Assembly (NCBI GenBank): GCA_017311185.1
Contig: JAESUZ010002694.1
Coordinates: 1,116,001-1,180,000, forward strand
DNA from: Proteles cristata cristata
Taxonomy: Eukaryota > Chordata > Mammalia > Carnivora > Hyaenidae
DNA length: 64,000 nt
Direction: 5' to 3'
A program made the translations under genes and the position numbers. Under the pieces are notes generated by a model. It worked only from the letters and a program-made list of their open reading frames with translations. It made no database searches and was not told where the DNA came from. Of the stretch, positions 32,870 through 43,059 are shown in pieces. Numbering within the stretch: position 1 is the stretch's first letter; every line of letters begins with the position of its first letter.

Positions 32870-34070
32870 ATTTATTTATTTAGAAAGCTGATTTATCAGA
32901 ACACCACTGCCCATTCCTGTACTGTATCTTTCTTCCTGGATTTAAACTTAAGTTTACTAACTTTTGACTGACAGCAAGATAGCCACATAATGTCTTCTCT
33001 ATTTTGCATTATCAGGTATATTTTGTTTGATCACATTTTAAGTAAGTGTTGAAATCTGGATTTGTTAAGAGATCTTAATATGGATTCAGAGATATATGTA
33101 TGTATATGCTTTTTTTCTCCTCTGTTTTAAGTACATTTTCATGTAGGCTTTTTAAAAAGCTTAATATTAAAAGTTAGCATCGGTCAAGGGAACCCAAGGC
33201 AAAAGCTAAGCAAACTCAAAAAATGATGAAATTACAAATACACATAAGGATTTGTTGATATGAAGTGGAAAACAGTGAAGCAATTCTCTCCCATGCAATA
33301 GCAGCCTGTTTTGTACCTTGAACAAAAGGAACAAAAATTAATCGTTCACACACTTTTACTAACATTTCAAAGCCAAGGTCCAAATATATTGAATACTGCC
33401 ACTTATAAGCATTTCTTTGGCTCTTACAAAGCACCACACTGACTAAACCCTATCTACAAAAAAAGAAGAGGAATATTAAGTGCTGCACTGTAATGCACAA
33501 TGTTTCAAAAGCATTATTCATGTCTCTGGTATTTATTTTAAAAGACTCCTTTTTTCAATTCAATGAGAAAATGCAGTCAAATAGATTGATTTTGAAAGAC
33601 CACTAGTTTCAAAACCTTGGAAATTTTTATTGCCTTCTTGATACTGAAAGTCTTTGTTTTTTCAAAAACCTAGCCCAGGCAGAGAATGATGAACATTTAG
33701 AACTAATAAAATTTCTCATAAGTTAGCTACTCATAGGCATTGACCTTTATTATTCTTAGGTACATAGCAATAGAAGCAAATGACTCTATTTATACTCATT
33801 ATATGATGTGCTACTTCATATAACCATGAATTTCCCACTCCTCAGGGGTAAAACACTGGATCGCCCTAAGCAATCCAATGTAATTTCTTCTATAAATTCA
33901 ACCTAGAGAAATCACTGAAGACTAATAGAAATTTATGAAATAAATAGCCCAAGATAAAATAAATAGGCTGTAAGACTTACCCGATCCAAAATTGCGAAGT
34001 TCTGGATAATCTTCTCCACCCTTTCTTCCTCCTTCTCTGTCGTCTCCAGGCACACATTTATCTAAAATGA
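32870..34070. other. Apparently unique intergenic DNA
   Basis: No repeat, exon or RNA was recognised. Small open frames lack any family signature. Confidence 0.4.
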
Positions 34071-34073
34071 ATG

Positions 34074-34600
34074 AAGCTTTTTTTATTTTAGCCACTCTGA
34101 CAGGTTTAAGGTGATATTTCATTGTGGTTTTGATTTATATTTCCCTGATGATGAATGATGTTGGGCATATTTTCATGTGTCTGTTGGCCATCTGTATGTC
34201 TTCATTGGAGAATGGCTAAAGTGAAAAAAAGACAAGGGGCGCCTGGGTGGCTTAGTCGGTTAAGCATCTGACTTCAGCTCAGGTCATGATCTCACGATTC
34301 GTGGGTTCAAGCCCTCCATCGGGCTCTGTGCTGACAGCTCAGAGCCTGGAGCCTGCTTCAGATTCTGTGTCTCCCTGTCTCTCTCCTCTGCTCCTCTGCT
34401 CCTCTGTCTCCTTCTCTCTCTCAGAAATAAAGAAAACATTAAAAAAAATTTTAATAAAAAAGGACAAGAAAAAACGAATGTTGGTGAAAATGTGGAAAAA
34501 AAGTAACACTCACATACTGTTGATGGGAATGTAAATTGATATAGCCACTATGGAACAGTATAGAGGTTCCCTCAAAAAACTAAAAATTGAAATAACAGCC
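34074..34600 (+). mobile_element. L1 'A', 5'-inverted, left part
   Basis: 34074-34209 is ORF2 in complement (ACAGGTTTAAGGTGATATTT, GTCTGTTGGCCATCTGTATG). From 34210 ORF2 continues forward (AATGGCTAAAGTG, then after a SINE TGTTGGTGAAAATGTGG and TATGGAACAGTATAGAGGTT). The word GGCTAAA is present at both sides of the switch, as in twin-primed 5' inversion. The forward arm resumes near 35505. Confidence 0.8.
34236..34460 (+). mobile_element. CAN-SINE inside L1 'A'
   Basis: Head GGGGCGCCTGGGTGGCTTAG at 34236. The duplication AAAAAA(A/G)GACAA is at about 34225-34235 and 34457-34467. Confidence 0.93.
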
Positions 34601-35200
34601 CAGAAATAAGCCCACAATTATATGGTCAGTTAATCTTCAACAAAGGAGGCAAGAATATGCAATGGGAAAAAAACAGTCTCTTCAACAAATAGTATTGGGA
34701 AAATTAGACAGCTACATGCAAAAGAATGAAAATGGACCACTTTCTTACACCATACGCACAAAAAATAAGCTCAAAATGGATTAAGGACCTAAATGTGAAA
34801 CTTGAAATCATAAAAATCCTAGAAGAGAGCACAGACAGTTTTCTTTGACATTAGTTATAGCAACATATGTCTAGATAGGTCCCCTGAGACAAGGGAAGCA
34901 AAAGCAAAATTTAACTATTAGGACTACATCAAAATAAAAAGCTTCTAAACAAAGCAAAGGAAACAATCATCAAAACTAAAAGGTTATCTACTGAACGGGA
35001 AAAGATATTTGTAAATGACATATCTGATAAAGAGTTATTATCCAAAATATATAAAAAATTGATATGACTCAATACCAAAAACACAAATAACTCAATTAAA
35101 AAATGGGCAGAAGACATGAACAGACATTTCTCCGAAGAAGATAAATGATATTGTACATCTGAGACTAGTATGACACTGTAGTTAACTATACTGGAATTAC
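34601..35200 (+). mobile_element. L1 'B' inserted into L1 'A'
   Basis: An earlier ORF2 segment (ATATGGTCAGTTAATCTTCA, ACCACTTTCTTACACCATAC, ATGGATTAAGGACCTAAATG, GGGCAGAAGACATGAACAGA) appears after sequence that belongs further downstream, then jumps to an L1 3' end (TATTGTACATCTGAGACTAG). It is therefore a second, internally deleted L1 inside the first. Confidence 0.75.
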
Positions 35201-35212
35201 AAGTTTTTTAAG

Positions 35213-35425
35213 TTTCAGGCATGTGGGTGGCCAGTTGGTTGAGCATCTGACTTTGGCTCAGGTCATGATATCACAGTTCATGAATTCAAGCCTCACATCA
35301 GGTTCTCTGCTGTTAGCACAGAGTGAACTTTGGATCTTCTATCTCCCCTTCTCTGCCCCTCCCCTACTTACTCTTTCTCAAAAATAACTAAAAATAAATA
35401 AATAAATAAATAAATAATTTTAAAG
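35213..35425 (+). mobile_element. CAN-SINE at the tail of L1 'B'
   Basis: TTCAGGCATGTGGGTGGCCAG head (degraded), the CT-rich body near 35330-35370, and an (AAAT)n tail at 35392-35417. Confidence 0.85.
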
Positions 35426-35499
35426 TTTTAAATAAAATTAGTGTAAAAAGTAATCAAACAATAAAAATGAAAATAAAAATACCATATTAATAAATAAAA

Positions 35500-35723
35500 A
35501 TGAAAATAAAAATAGAATATTATCTAATAATTCCACCACTGGGTACTAATCCAAAGAAAACAAAAGCATTAATTCAAAAAGATATATGCACCCGTATGTT
35601 TACTGCAGCATTATTTACAATAGCCAAGATATGGAAGCAATTTAAATATCCATTGATAGACAAATGGATAAGGAAGATGGAGGAGACATACATATATAAT
35701 GAAATATATATGGAATGGAATAG

Positions 35724-35759
<36 letters not shown>

Positions 35760-36262
35760 GAGAGAGAGAGTTATAGATATAATGGAATATTACACAGCCA
35801 TAAAAAAGGATAAGATCATTCCATTTGCAACAACATGGATGAATTTAGAAAGTATTATACTAAGTGAAATAAGTCATACTGAGAAAGACAAATCCCATAT
35901 GACTTCACTCACATGGCACTTAGCAAATTAATAAACAAACAAAAAGCAGAATCAGACCTACAAAAACAGAGAACAAACTGATAATTGCCAGAGGCGTGGG
36001 GGAATGGGCCAAATGACTAAAGGGAAGTAGGAAATACAGGCTTTCAGCTATAGAATGAATAAGTCAAGGAAATAAGGGGTACAGCATAGGGAATATAATT
36101 GATGATACTGTAATAGCAATGTATAGGGACAGATAGTAGCTACACCTGTGGTAAATATAGCCATAATGTATAAACTTGTCCAATTACTATGTTGTACACC
36201 TGAAACTAATGTGACATCATGTGTCAACTGTACTCAAATAAATAAATAAATAAATAAATAAA
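35500..36262 (+). mobile_element. L1 'A' right part: ORF2 C-terminus and 3' UTR
   Basis: An open frame of 143 codons (35500-35931) matches the end of L1 ORF2 protein, with the blocks FTAALFTIAKIWKQ, MEYYTAIKKDKI and LESIILSEISHTEKDK. A TA microsatellite (35726-35755) expanded in frame gives a Tyr-Ile repeat. The 3' UTR follows (GGTACAGCATAGGGAATATA, ATGTTGTACACCTGAAACTA) and an (AAAT)n tail. Confidence 0.88.
35726..35755. repeat. (TA)n microsatellite within L1
   Basis: About 15 TA units, followed by a GA run at 35756-35770. Confidence 0.95.
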
Positions 36263-36329
36263 GTGAAAGATGCTTAAGCCTCAGGGTCTCTCTCTTATAT
36301 CAACCATCTTCAAAGTCTGGGAACATTCC

Positions 36330-36833
36330 TGTGATGGTCAAGGTTTTTTGACAACTTGGCTAGGATACAATCCCCAGTAATTCAATGAAACACTAATCTA
36401 GGTATTGCTGTGAAAATATTCTATAGACGTGGTTAAAGTCCATAATCAGTTGACTTTAAGTAGGCTTGATTTTAAGAGCTAAGCTGAGACATTCCTGATG
36501 AAGCAGAAATTATAGGGGCGCCTGGGTGGCTCAGTCAGCTAAGCATCAGACTTCGGGTAAGTCATGCTCTCACCACTTATTCCTGTCTCCCTCTCTCTCT
36601 CTGCCCTTCCCCAGCTCGTGCTTTCTTTGTGTCTCAAAAATAAATAAAACATCAAAAAATTTAAAAGAAATTTTACCTCTACAGCATGTCTGAAAGCTTC
36701 CATCATCCCTGAAAGTTTCAGCCTGCCCTAACGATGTCAGACTACTACAACCGTATAAATTGATCTTTGCAATCAGTCTCTTGCTATATATCCCCTACTA
36801 GTTGTTTCTATGGATGAACCCTGATTGATACAG
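36330..36833 (+). mobile_element. MLT2/ERVL-type LTR, interrupted by a SINE
   Basis: Starts TGTGATGGTCAAGGTTTTTT, contains ACAACTTGGCTAGGATACAA, GTGGTTAAAGTCCATAATCA and ends TGGATGAACCCTGATTGATA-CAG, the familiar TG...CAG ERVL-LTR layout. A SINE at 36515-36665 splits it. Subfamily by memory only. Confidence 0.7.
36515..36665 (+). mobile_element. Internally deleted CAN-SINE inside an LTR
   Basis: Head GGGGCGCCTGGGTGGCTCAG. The middle is shortened, with the box-B region lost. The duplication AGAAATT(A/T)TA is at 36505-36514 and 36666-36675. Confidence 0.9.
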
Positions 36834-37078
36834 GCCGTAATGTGTGCATATGTTTTTTTAATACAAAAGTAAGATATATTAATTCCAGTGAATTGCAGCC
36901 ATGACCTCTTTCCACTCTGACCTGTGCTCTGCCACGCTGGTGAAGCGGCGTTGCAGTGGCCACAGGCACTGGGGAGATCTTGCTAAGGGGAAACTGAGCT
37001 GGAGAATATTTAGTTTGAGGTTAGCCAATATATTTATGATGCAGTCACTTCCATGAATAGTTATATCTAGCTATTGCA

Positions 37079-37411
37079 ACATAGAAACACCTTCCTAAAG
37101 ATGTTCCTAAAATGTTCACATGCAAATACATCTGGAGCCCGACAGAAAGGTTTGCATTGTATCAGGATGCGAACATGTGCCACAGCATCTGGGACTGGAT
37201 CTATGTGGATAGCAGAGAGTTTGAAAGGTTGAAATGTGTCGAGCCAGAGGCCAGTGAATGGAAAATCCTTCCAACAGTGAGATGTGTAAAATTTAAGCAA
37301 AAGATGAGTCCCAATGACACCTTATGTAAATGGAAGCTTTCTGCCATGAAGAACATATTCAATAACATGCTTACGCACACGAAAATGCACTGCATGATTT
37401 TTCTTTTTTGA
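37079..37411 (+). pseudogene. Unidentified open frame, possible retrocopy remnant
   Basis: A frame of about 110 codons runs from the stop at 37083-37085 to a stop at 37409-37411 (first ATG 37112) with non-repetitive, protein-like composition: KMFTCKYIWSPTERFALYQD, SREFERLKCVEPEASEWKIL. The opposite strand is also open over 37067-37300. No domain or family is recognised, and I cannot tell whether it is coding, a decayed retrocopy or chance. The region from about 36860 is richer in G+C than its neighbours. It is followed near 37420 by AATAAAATTAAAA, a possible polyadenylation-like end. Confidence 0.25.
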
Positions 37412-37764
37412 TGCCAAGTGCTTAAAATAAAATTAAAATCCTTCTGATTTTAGAGGACAAGCTTACAGCAGTACTGCAGATATCACTTGTGTTGAGCCTT
37501 TCAACAGTCAAGGAAAAACAAATTTCAAATAACCACATTAGATGAAATACTGAACTATCTTTCCATTCTCTTCATACCAAATGTCATTTCATATTAAGTG
37601 ATTACAAAGTAAGAAATACAGACCAAAAAAGCATGAGCAAAGTGCGTCAGATAGTTTTTCTTGATTTTTCTTGATTTTGTAGCAATTACCACCTTTTCAA
37701 AAACATGTAACTTGTGATTTCTTTTCTCATTCTAAATATTCACTTTTGTATTTAATTGCGCATT

Positions 37765-37815
37765 TATGATTTTGTCTTATGATTTTGTCTTATGATTTTG
37801 CCCTCTTAAGAGGGC
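37765..37815. repeat. 13-bp tandem repeat joined to a 16-bp palindrome
   Basis: TATGATTTTGTCT is repeated about 2.8 times (37765-37800), followed directly by the perfect palindrome GCCCTCTTAAGAGGGC (37800-37815). Confidence 0.85.
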
Positions 37816-38204
37816 CCCTCAAACTGTATAAGCTTCAGACCTCACAAAACCAGGGTCTGGCCAATCCACCTCCAAATATTTGTCATTGGTCTATTTTGGT
37901 GTCCTTCAACATTTCCCCTACTTTATACTGCTACTTAGAGCTTCCCACTGAGAACACACTTTGCCTCCTTAATTCCCATTTCCTTTTCCTTCCCCAAACA
38001 GGAAGGAGTTGTCAATGTTCATGCCATTGTCAGAACTCTCTTGGCACAAAAAGTATAGGATTGGAATTGTAGAAAAGATGGATATAAAGGAGAGTCATGC
38101 AGTCAGGTGGTCAAGCATCGGATAGTGTGTGGACTCAATCCCGTGAAAGGCTTTTCCATACTTGAGATTTCAACAATTATAAGAATTTGTTCTTTTTTAA
38201 AAAA

Positions 38205-38406
38205 TTAAAAAGAATGTATTTATTTTTGAGAGAGACAGAGTGTGAGTGGGGGAGGGGCAGAGAGAGAGGTAAACACAGAATCTAAAACAGGTTCCAAGCT
38301 CTGAGCTGCCAGAACAGAGCCCAAAGCAGGGCTCAAGCTCGCAAAGGGTGAGTTCATGACCTGAGCCGAAGCTGGTCGCTTAACTACTGACCCACCCAGG
38401 CGCCTC
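38205..38406 (-). mobile_element. CAN-SINE
   Basis: Complement copy, TTTTTGAGAGAGACAGAGTG ... CCCACCCAGGCGCCTC. The duplication is TTTGTTCTTT (about 38187) and CTGTTCTTTA (about 38409). Confidence 0.9.
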
Positions 38407-38695
38407 GACCTGTTCTTTATTTTAATATGCATTTGCTTAGGGTTTTCTTCTCTGTTAAGGACTATAAAACAGCTTGAGCTAAAGGCTTAAAAATGAATGT
38501 GCTTCAAGGTATGTTATTCTAACATAACATGGAAAACAGCTCACATTAGGATACAGAGATGTGCCCTTAATGCAGTATTATGAGATTCTTCTAAGAAAAA
38601 ATTTCCTTTGGGTAAATGGCACTTGGATAGAAGGACACAAAAGCATTAAAACTGATAGTAGTGAGTTTCACTTAAAAAAAAAAAAAGCAGAAAAG

Positions 38696-38897
38696 GGGCT
38701 CCTGGGTGATTCAGTCGGTTGCACATTGGACTCTTGATTTTGGCTCAGGTCATGATCCCAAAGTTGTGGGATTGAGCCCCGCATACGGCTCTGTGCTGAG
38801 CTTGGAGCCTGCTTGAGATTCTCTCTCTCTATTTCTCTCTCTCTCTCCATCTGTCTCTCTCTCCAAAAATAAAGTAAATCTTTTTTAAAAAGTTAAA
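38696..38897 (+). mobile_element. CAN-SINE
   Basis: Head GGGGCTCCTGGGTGATTCAG. The duplication AAAAAAGCAGAAAA (before) / AAAAAACAGAAAAC (after) flanks it. Confidence 0.9.
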
Positions 38898-38899
38898 AA

Positions 38900-39620
38900 T
38901 TAAAAAAACAGAAAACATTCTATGTAAAACTCTGAAATGATATATTCTCTACTTTTTTTAAAGTATGGTCTTAGGGGAGATGGTGTATTAACAGAGGACA
39001 GTAATGAGAAAGTCTAACCTGTTCCAGTATCATGGGATGGATCTTCACACAACAGTTGGCTCCCATTCAGAATAATATGTAGGTGATATTGCCTTGCTGC
39101 TATGGTTCAAGGGAATAGTGGATCTGAGTGTGACACTATATGTACCACTGAGTGGCTGCTCTGAGGAAAAAGCCAGGACTGATATTCTTGAGAATAAGGA
39201 AGTGCAAGCCTCATGATGAAGGCGGAGAAACAGCTCCAGTAGGAGGGAAAGGGAAAAGTCAGGAAAGAAATTGTAATATGTTAACAACATAAAGGTAGAG
39301 CTGTCCCACATGCACCTGCCAACTCTCCCAAAGCGCCTACTGTGAGCAGGTCATCGTGCCAGATACATGAGGAGGTTCAAAGAAACCAGAACCTGATATG
39401 AGCAAGAGGAACAATATCACCTTCCAATATCACTAAGCTAAGTATGTGCATAGTTTGGAGAATGGCAGAGCGCCAAGGAATTTCAACACATTTTATGCCC
39501 AGCACTCAGGAAGTCAAATCTGGAATGACACCAAAATGTTCAGTTTTTCAGAAGGAATCTTAGCTCCCTCTTCTGAGGTCCCCTAATTGATTTATCTTAT
39601 TGTCTGCTATGCACTATTGT
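38900..39620. other. Intergenic stretch without recognised features
   Basis: No gene or repeat recognised. Confidence 0.4.
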
Positions 39621-39624
39621 CGTG

Positions 39625-39962
39625 TCTGTGGGAAAACTCTGCCTTCTAAAGAAACAGACTGTGTCTCTTTCACATTTCCTGATACCATGGCTTGCACAGT
39701 ACCCATGGCAAAGATGGCTAGGAACTATATTTCCCAAGTCCCCTTGCACCTGTGTGTGGCCATGTGACTAGCTCTTACTCACCAATGAATTGTGAGTGGA
39801 AGAGTTTTGCTCAACGCCAAGGCTTTTAGGAGCACATGCACCTTCTCTACCTTCAGTAGCTAGATTCCCAGAACTACAAGTCCCTGGGATGGTGATGTCA
39901 CAAAATGGAAGGAGCCTGCGTTCCTGATTCACTGTATGGGTGAGAGCCAACTAGGAACACCT
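39625..39962. repeat. Probable ancient dispersed repeat
   Basis: The text CTTGCACCTGTGTGTGGCCA, TGTGACTAGCTCTTACTCAC, GAATTGTGAGTGGAAG and ATGTCACAAAATGGAAGGAG-CCTG follows a familiar mammalian repeat, but I cannot name the family. Confidence 0.45.
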
Positions 39963-39985
39963 TCCTCAAATTATTATGGTACCAA

Positions 39986-40198
39986 GGGGCGCCAGGGTGG
40001 CTTAGTCGGTTAAGCGTCCGACTTTCGCTTAGGTCATGATCTCGCGGTTCGAGGGTTCGAGCCCCGCATCGGGCTCTGTGCTGACTGCCAGCTCAGAGCC
40101 TGGAGCCTGTTTCAGAGTCTGTATCTCCCTCTCTCTCTGACCCTCCTCTCCTCATCCTGGCTCTCTCTCTCTCTCCCCTAGAAATAAAAAAAAAAAAA
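39986..40198 (+). mobile_element. CAN-SINE, young-type, near-perfect target duplication
   Basis: Head GGGGCGCCAGGGTGGCTTAG, the young-type words ACTTTCGCTTAGG, CTGACTGCCAGCTC and CCTAGAAATAAA. The duplication AATTATTATGGTACCAAG flanks it (about 39969-39986 and 40198-40214). Confidence 0.95.
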
Positions 40199-40315
40199 TT
40201 ATTATGGTACCAAGAAATAAATGCCTATCATGTGTAAAAAGTAGACATGTCTAGGTCTTTGAGTTCTGAAGCCAAGCAATCTAATGCAATGCATTACATA
40301 AATGCACCTAATACA

Positions 40316-40533
40316 GGGGCACCTGAGTGGCTTAGTTGGTTAAGCATCCGACTTCAGCTTAGGTCATGATCTCATGGCTCGTGAGTTCAAGCCCCACGTT
40401 GGGCTCTGTGCCTATACCTCAGAGTCTGGAGCCTGCTTCAGATTCTGTGTCTTCCTCTTTCTCTGCTCCTCCCACATTCATGCTCTGTTTCCCTCTGTCT
40501 CAATAATAAATAAACATTAAAAACCTTTTTGAC
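40316..40533 (+). mobile_element. CAN-SINE, older-type
   Basis: Head GGGGCACCTGAGTGGCTTAG. The duplication ATGCACCTAATACA is at 40302-40315 and 40534-40547 (perfect). Confidence 0.94.
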
Positions 40534-40576
40534 ATGCACCTAATACAAACGTATTGAATTAAAAGTGACAGGCTAA

Positions 40577-41085
40577 ACTGCTAGGAATTTACCCAAGGGA
40601 TACAGAAATGCTGAGGCATAGGAGCACATGTCCCCAATGTTCATAGCAGCACTCTCCACAATAGCTAAAACATGGAAAGAGCCTAAGTGTCCATCAACAG
40701 ATGAATGGATCAAGAAGATGTGGTTTATCTATACCATGGAATACTACATGGCAATGAGAAACAATGAAATCTGGCCATGTGTAGCAACATGGATGGACCT
40801 TGAGGGCGTTATGCTGAGCGAAATAAGTCAGGCAGAGAAAGACAAATATCATATGTGTGCACGTATAGGAGGATTAGGAGGAACTTAACAGAGGACCAAG
40901 GGGGAGAAGAAGGGCAGAAATGGTGGGGGAAAGGGGGAGAGGCAAACCATGAGAGACTCTTGAATGCTGACAAAACCTGAGGACTGATGGATGTGGGGGG
41001 GAGGGGGGGAAGGGCATGGAGGAGGGCACCTTGGGGATGAGCACTGAGTGTTATGTGGAAACTAATTTGACAATAAACTATTTGT

Positions 41086-41116
<31 letters not shown>

Positions 41117-41120
41117 AAAT
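40577..41120 (+). mobile_element. Recent 5'-truncated L1 with perfect target duplication
   Basis: About 544 bp: the ORF2 C-terminus (open frame 40628-40888, with MFIAALSTIAKTWKEPKCPS and EGVMLSEISQAEKDK), then a GGGGGAGGGGGG-rich 3' UTR, GCACTGAGTGTTATGTGGAA and an A-rich tail of AAAAG units. A perfect duplication AAAGTGACAGGCTAA is at 40562-40576 and 41121-41135. Confidence 0.96.
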
Positions 41121-41433
41121 AAAGTGACAGGCTAAGACAAGCATTCAAACCTCTGCATGGAATCCCATATGCATCCTATTTCATGCTTTGTAGTTATTTA
41201 AGGGGAAGGGAAAGAACGATGGAATGAATGACTTGTACATTAAGACCAAGGTGAAAATACAAGGTAGAAAAGGATACACTGCCTGAGTTTTAATTAATCA
41301 TATCAGGTGGACAGTTGTAGTTTTACCATCTGACATCCATTCCCTGTTCTTCCAAGAACAGCACCTCAACTGCATTTGTTAAGCCCAGCTTTTCTTGCCC
41401 TCAGTCCAGGAGCTTAAGATGAGGCTCTATTTA

Positions 41434-41652
41434 GGGGCTCCTGGGTAGCTCAGTTGGGTAAGCAACCAACTCTTGATCTTAGCTCAGGTCATGATCTCAG
41501 CATTTGTGAGTTTGAGCCCCAAGTTGGGCTCTGCACTGACAGAGTGAAGCCTTCTTGGAATTCTCTCTCCTTCTCTCTTTGTTCCTACCCAACTGTGGTC
41601 TCTCTCTCTCCCTCTCTAAAAATAAATAGATACATTAAAAAGAAGAAGAAGA
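41434..41652 (+). mobile_element. CAN-SINE
   Basis: Head GGGGCTCCTGGGTAGCTCAG. The tail is expanded to AGAAGAAGAAG. The duplication AGATGAGGCTCTATTT / AGATGAGACTCTATTT is at 41418 and 41653. Confidence 0.93.
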
Positions 41653-42135
41653 AGATGAGACTCTATTTCAAGCTCCACAGACTTCAGTGTGACTCATGTC
41701 AAACCTATTAGAATACCAAGTTCCTTTTGTCACAGTGACTGGTTCAGGAATAAACATGAATTCAATTAATACAACTTCATCTCAGCAACTATAAAAGTTG
41801 GCTCAGTGTGGTGTATGACACATGTTTGTTCATTTTTCATGAATTCATGGAATTACACAGACGTTACCAGGAAGGGAGGTCCCTGGCCTCTTCTGGGTAA
41901 CAATGTGAAGTCAGAGCTGCTGCAACCGTCTCACTGTGGCAAGATGAGAGCCCATCTGAAAATGACATTGACCTATAGAATAGAATGGTGCCAAGGGACA
42001 GAGGTAGATCATTTTCAGACTCTAAAACCATATGGGTCTGAAGTTAACACTACCCTTGTACATTTCTCTTATAGTAGACAAGTTCCTCTTTGCTTAAGAT
42101 TGGATCGGGTTTTCTGTCACCATAATTATATCCAC

Positions 42136-42320
42136 TCATAGGCTGTGGACATGTAGGCTCTCTCCATAATTTGGCTATTGTTAAAAGTACTGCTATAAAC
42201 ATTGGGATACATGTGCCCCTATGAATCAGCACTCCTGTATCCTTTGGATACATTCCTACTAGTGCTATTGCTGCGTCATAGGGTAATTCTATTTTTAACT
42301 TTTTGAGGAACACATGGTTG
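42136..42320 (-). mobile_element. L1 ORF2 fragment, complement
   Basis: The minus-strand frame shows L1 ORF2 C-terminal blocks (IPMFIAVLLTIAKLWREPTC). ATTTGGCTATTGTTAAAAGT and TTTTTAACTTTTTGAGGAAC mark it in plus-strand text. Confidence 0.88.
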
Positions 42321-42496
42321 TCACCATGATTATAAAAGCTCTGATATATCACAGAAGGTTTTGTGGTATAGGCAATATATCCTGCCACATCTGGGTGCAG
42401 TGAGTAGTCATGTCATATCCCTCTGATAGGCAGTCAAAGGCCTAGGCTGAAGAACAGGGTACTGGAATCTGTGGTGCCAAAAATAAAGGTCTGGGT

Positions 42497-42704
42497 GACG
42501 CCTGGGTGGCTCAGTTGGTTAAGCATCTGACTTCAGTTCAGGTCATGATCTCATGGTTCTTGGGTTTTAGCCTTGCATCGGGCTCTGTGCTGACAGCCAG
42601 CTCAGAGCCTGGAGCCTGTCTTCGGATTCTGTATCTCCCTCTCTCTTTGACCTTCCCTGCTCCTGCTGTCTCTATCTCTCTGTCAAAAATAAATAAAACA
42701 TTAA
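42497..42704 (+). mobile_element. CAN-SINE whose tail grew into a long microsatellite
   Basis: Head GACGCCTGGGTGGCTCAGTT, the CT-rich body, and AAATAAATAAAACATT before the array. The duplication AGGTCTGGG occurs before the head (about 42487) and after the array (43006), so the array lies inside the insertion. Confidence 0.92.
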
Positions 42705-42908
42705 AAAGAAAGAAAGAAGGAAAGAAAGAAGGAAGGAAGGAAGGAAGGAAGGAAGGAAGGAAGGAAGGAAGGAAGGAAGGAAGGAAGGAGGAAGGAAGGA
42801 AGGAAAGGAAGAAAGAAAGAAAGAAAGGAAAGGAAAGGAAGGAAGGAAGGAAGGAAGGAAGGAAGGAAGGAAGGAAGGAAGGAAGGAAGGAAGGAAGGAA
42901 GGAAGGAA

Positions 42909-42989
<81 letters not shown>

Positions 42990-43007
42990 GAGGGAGGGAG
43001 GGAGGGA
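42705..43007. repeat. 300-bp zoned purine microsatellite
   Basis: Zones in order: GAAAGAAG start, (GGAA)n 42728-42805, mixed GGAAAG/GAAA 42806-42838, (GGAA)n to 42911, (GAAA)n 42912-42988, (GGGA)n 42989-43007. The plus strand is entirely purine. Confidence 0.97.
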
Positions 43008-43059
43008 GGTCTGGGGCTATGCCAGGGTGTTATTCCCCACTCCCATATGATCTCCATTA

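Noticed and set aside
35500..35931. 143-codon frame with a Tyr-Ile repeat as a new gene
   Set aside because: It is the C-terminal end of L1 ORF2 with an in-frame TA expansion.
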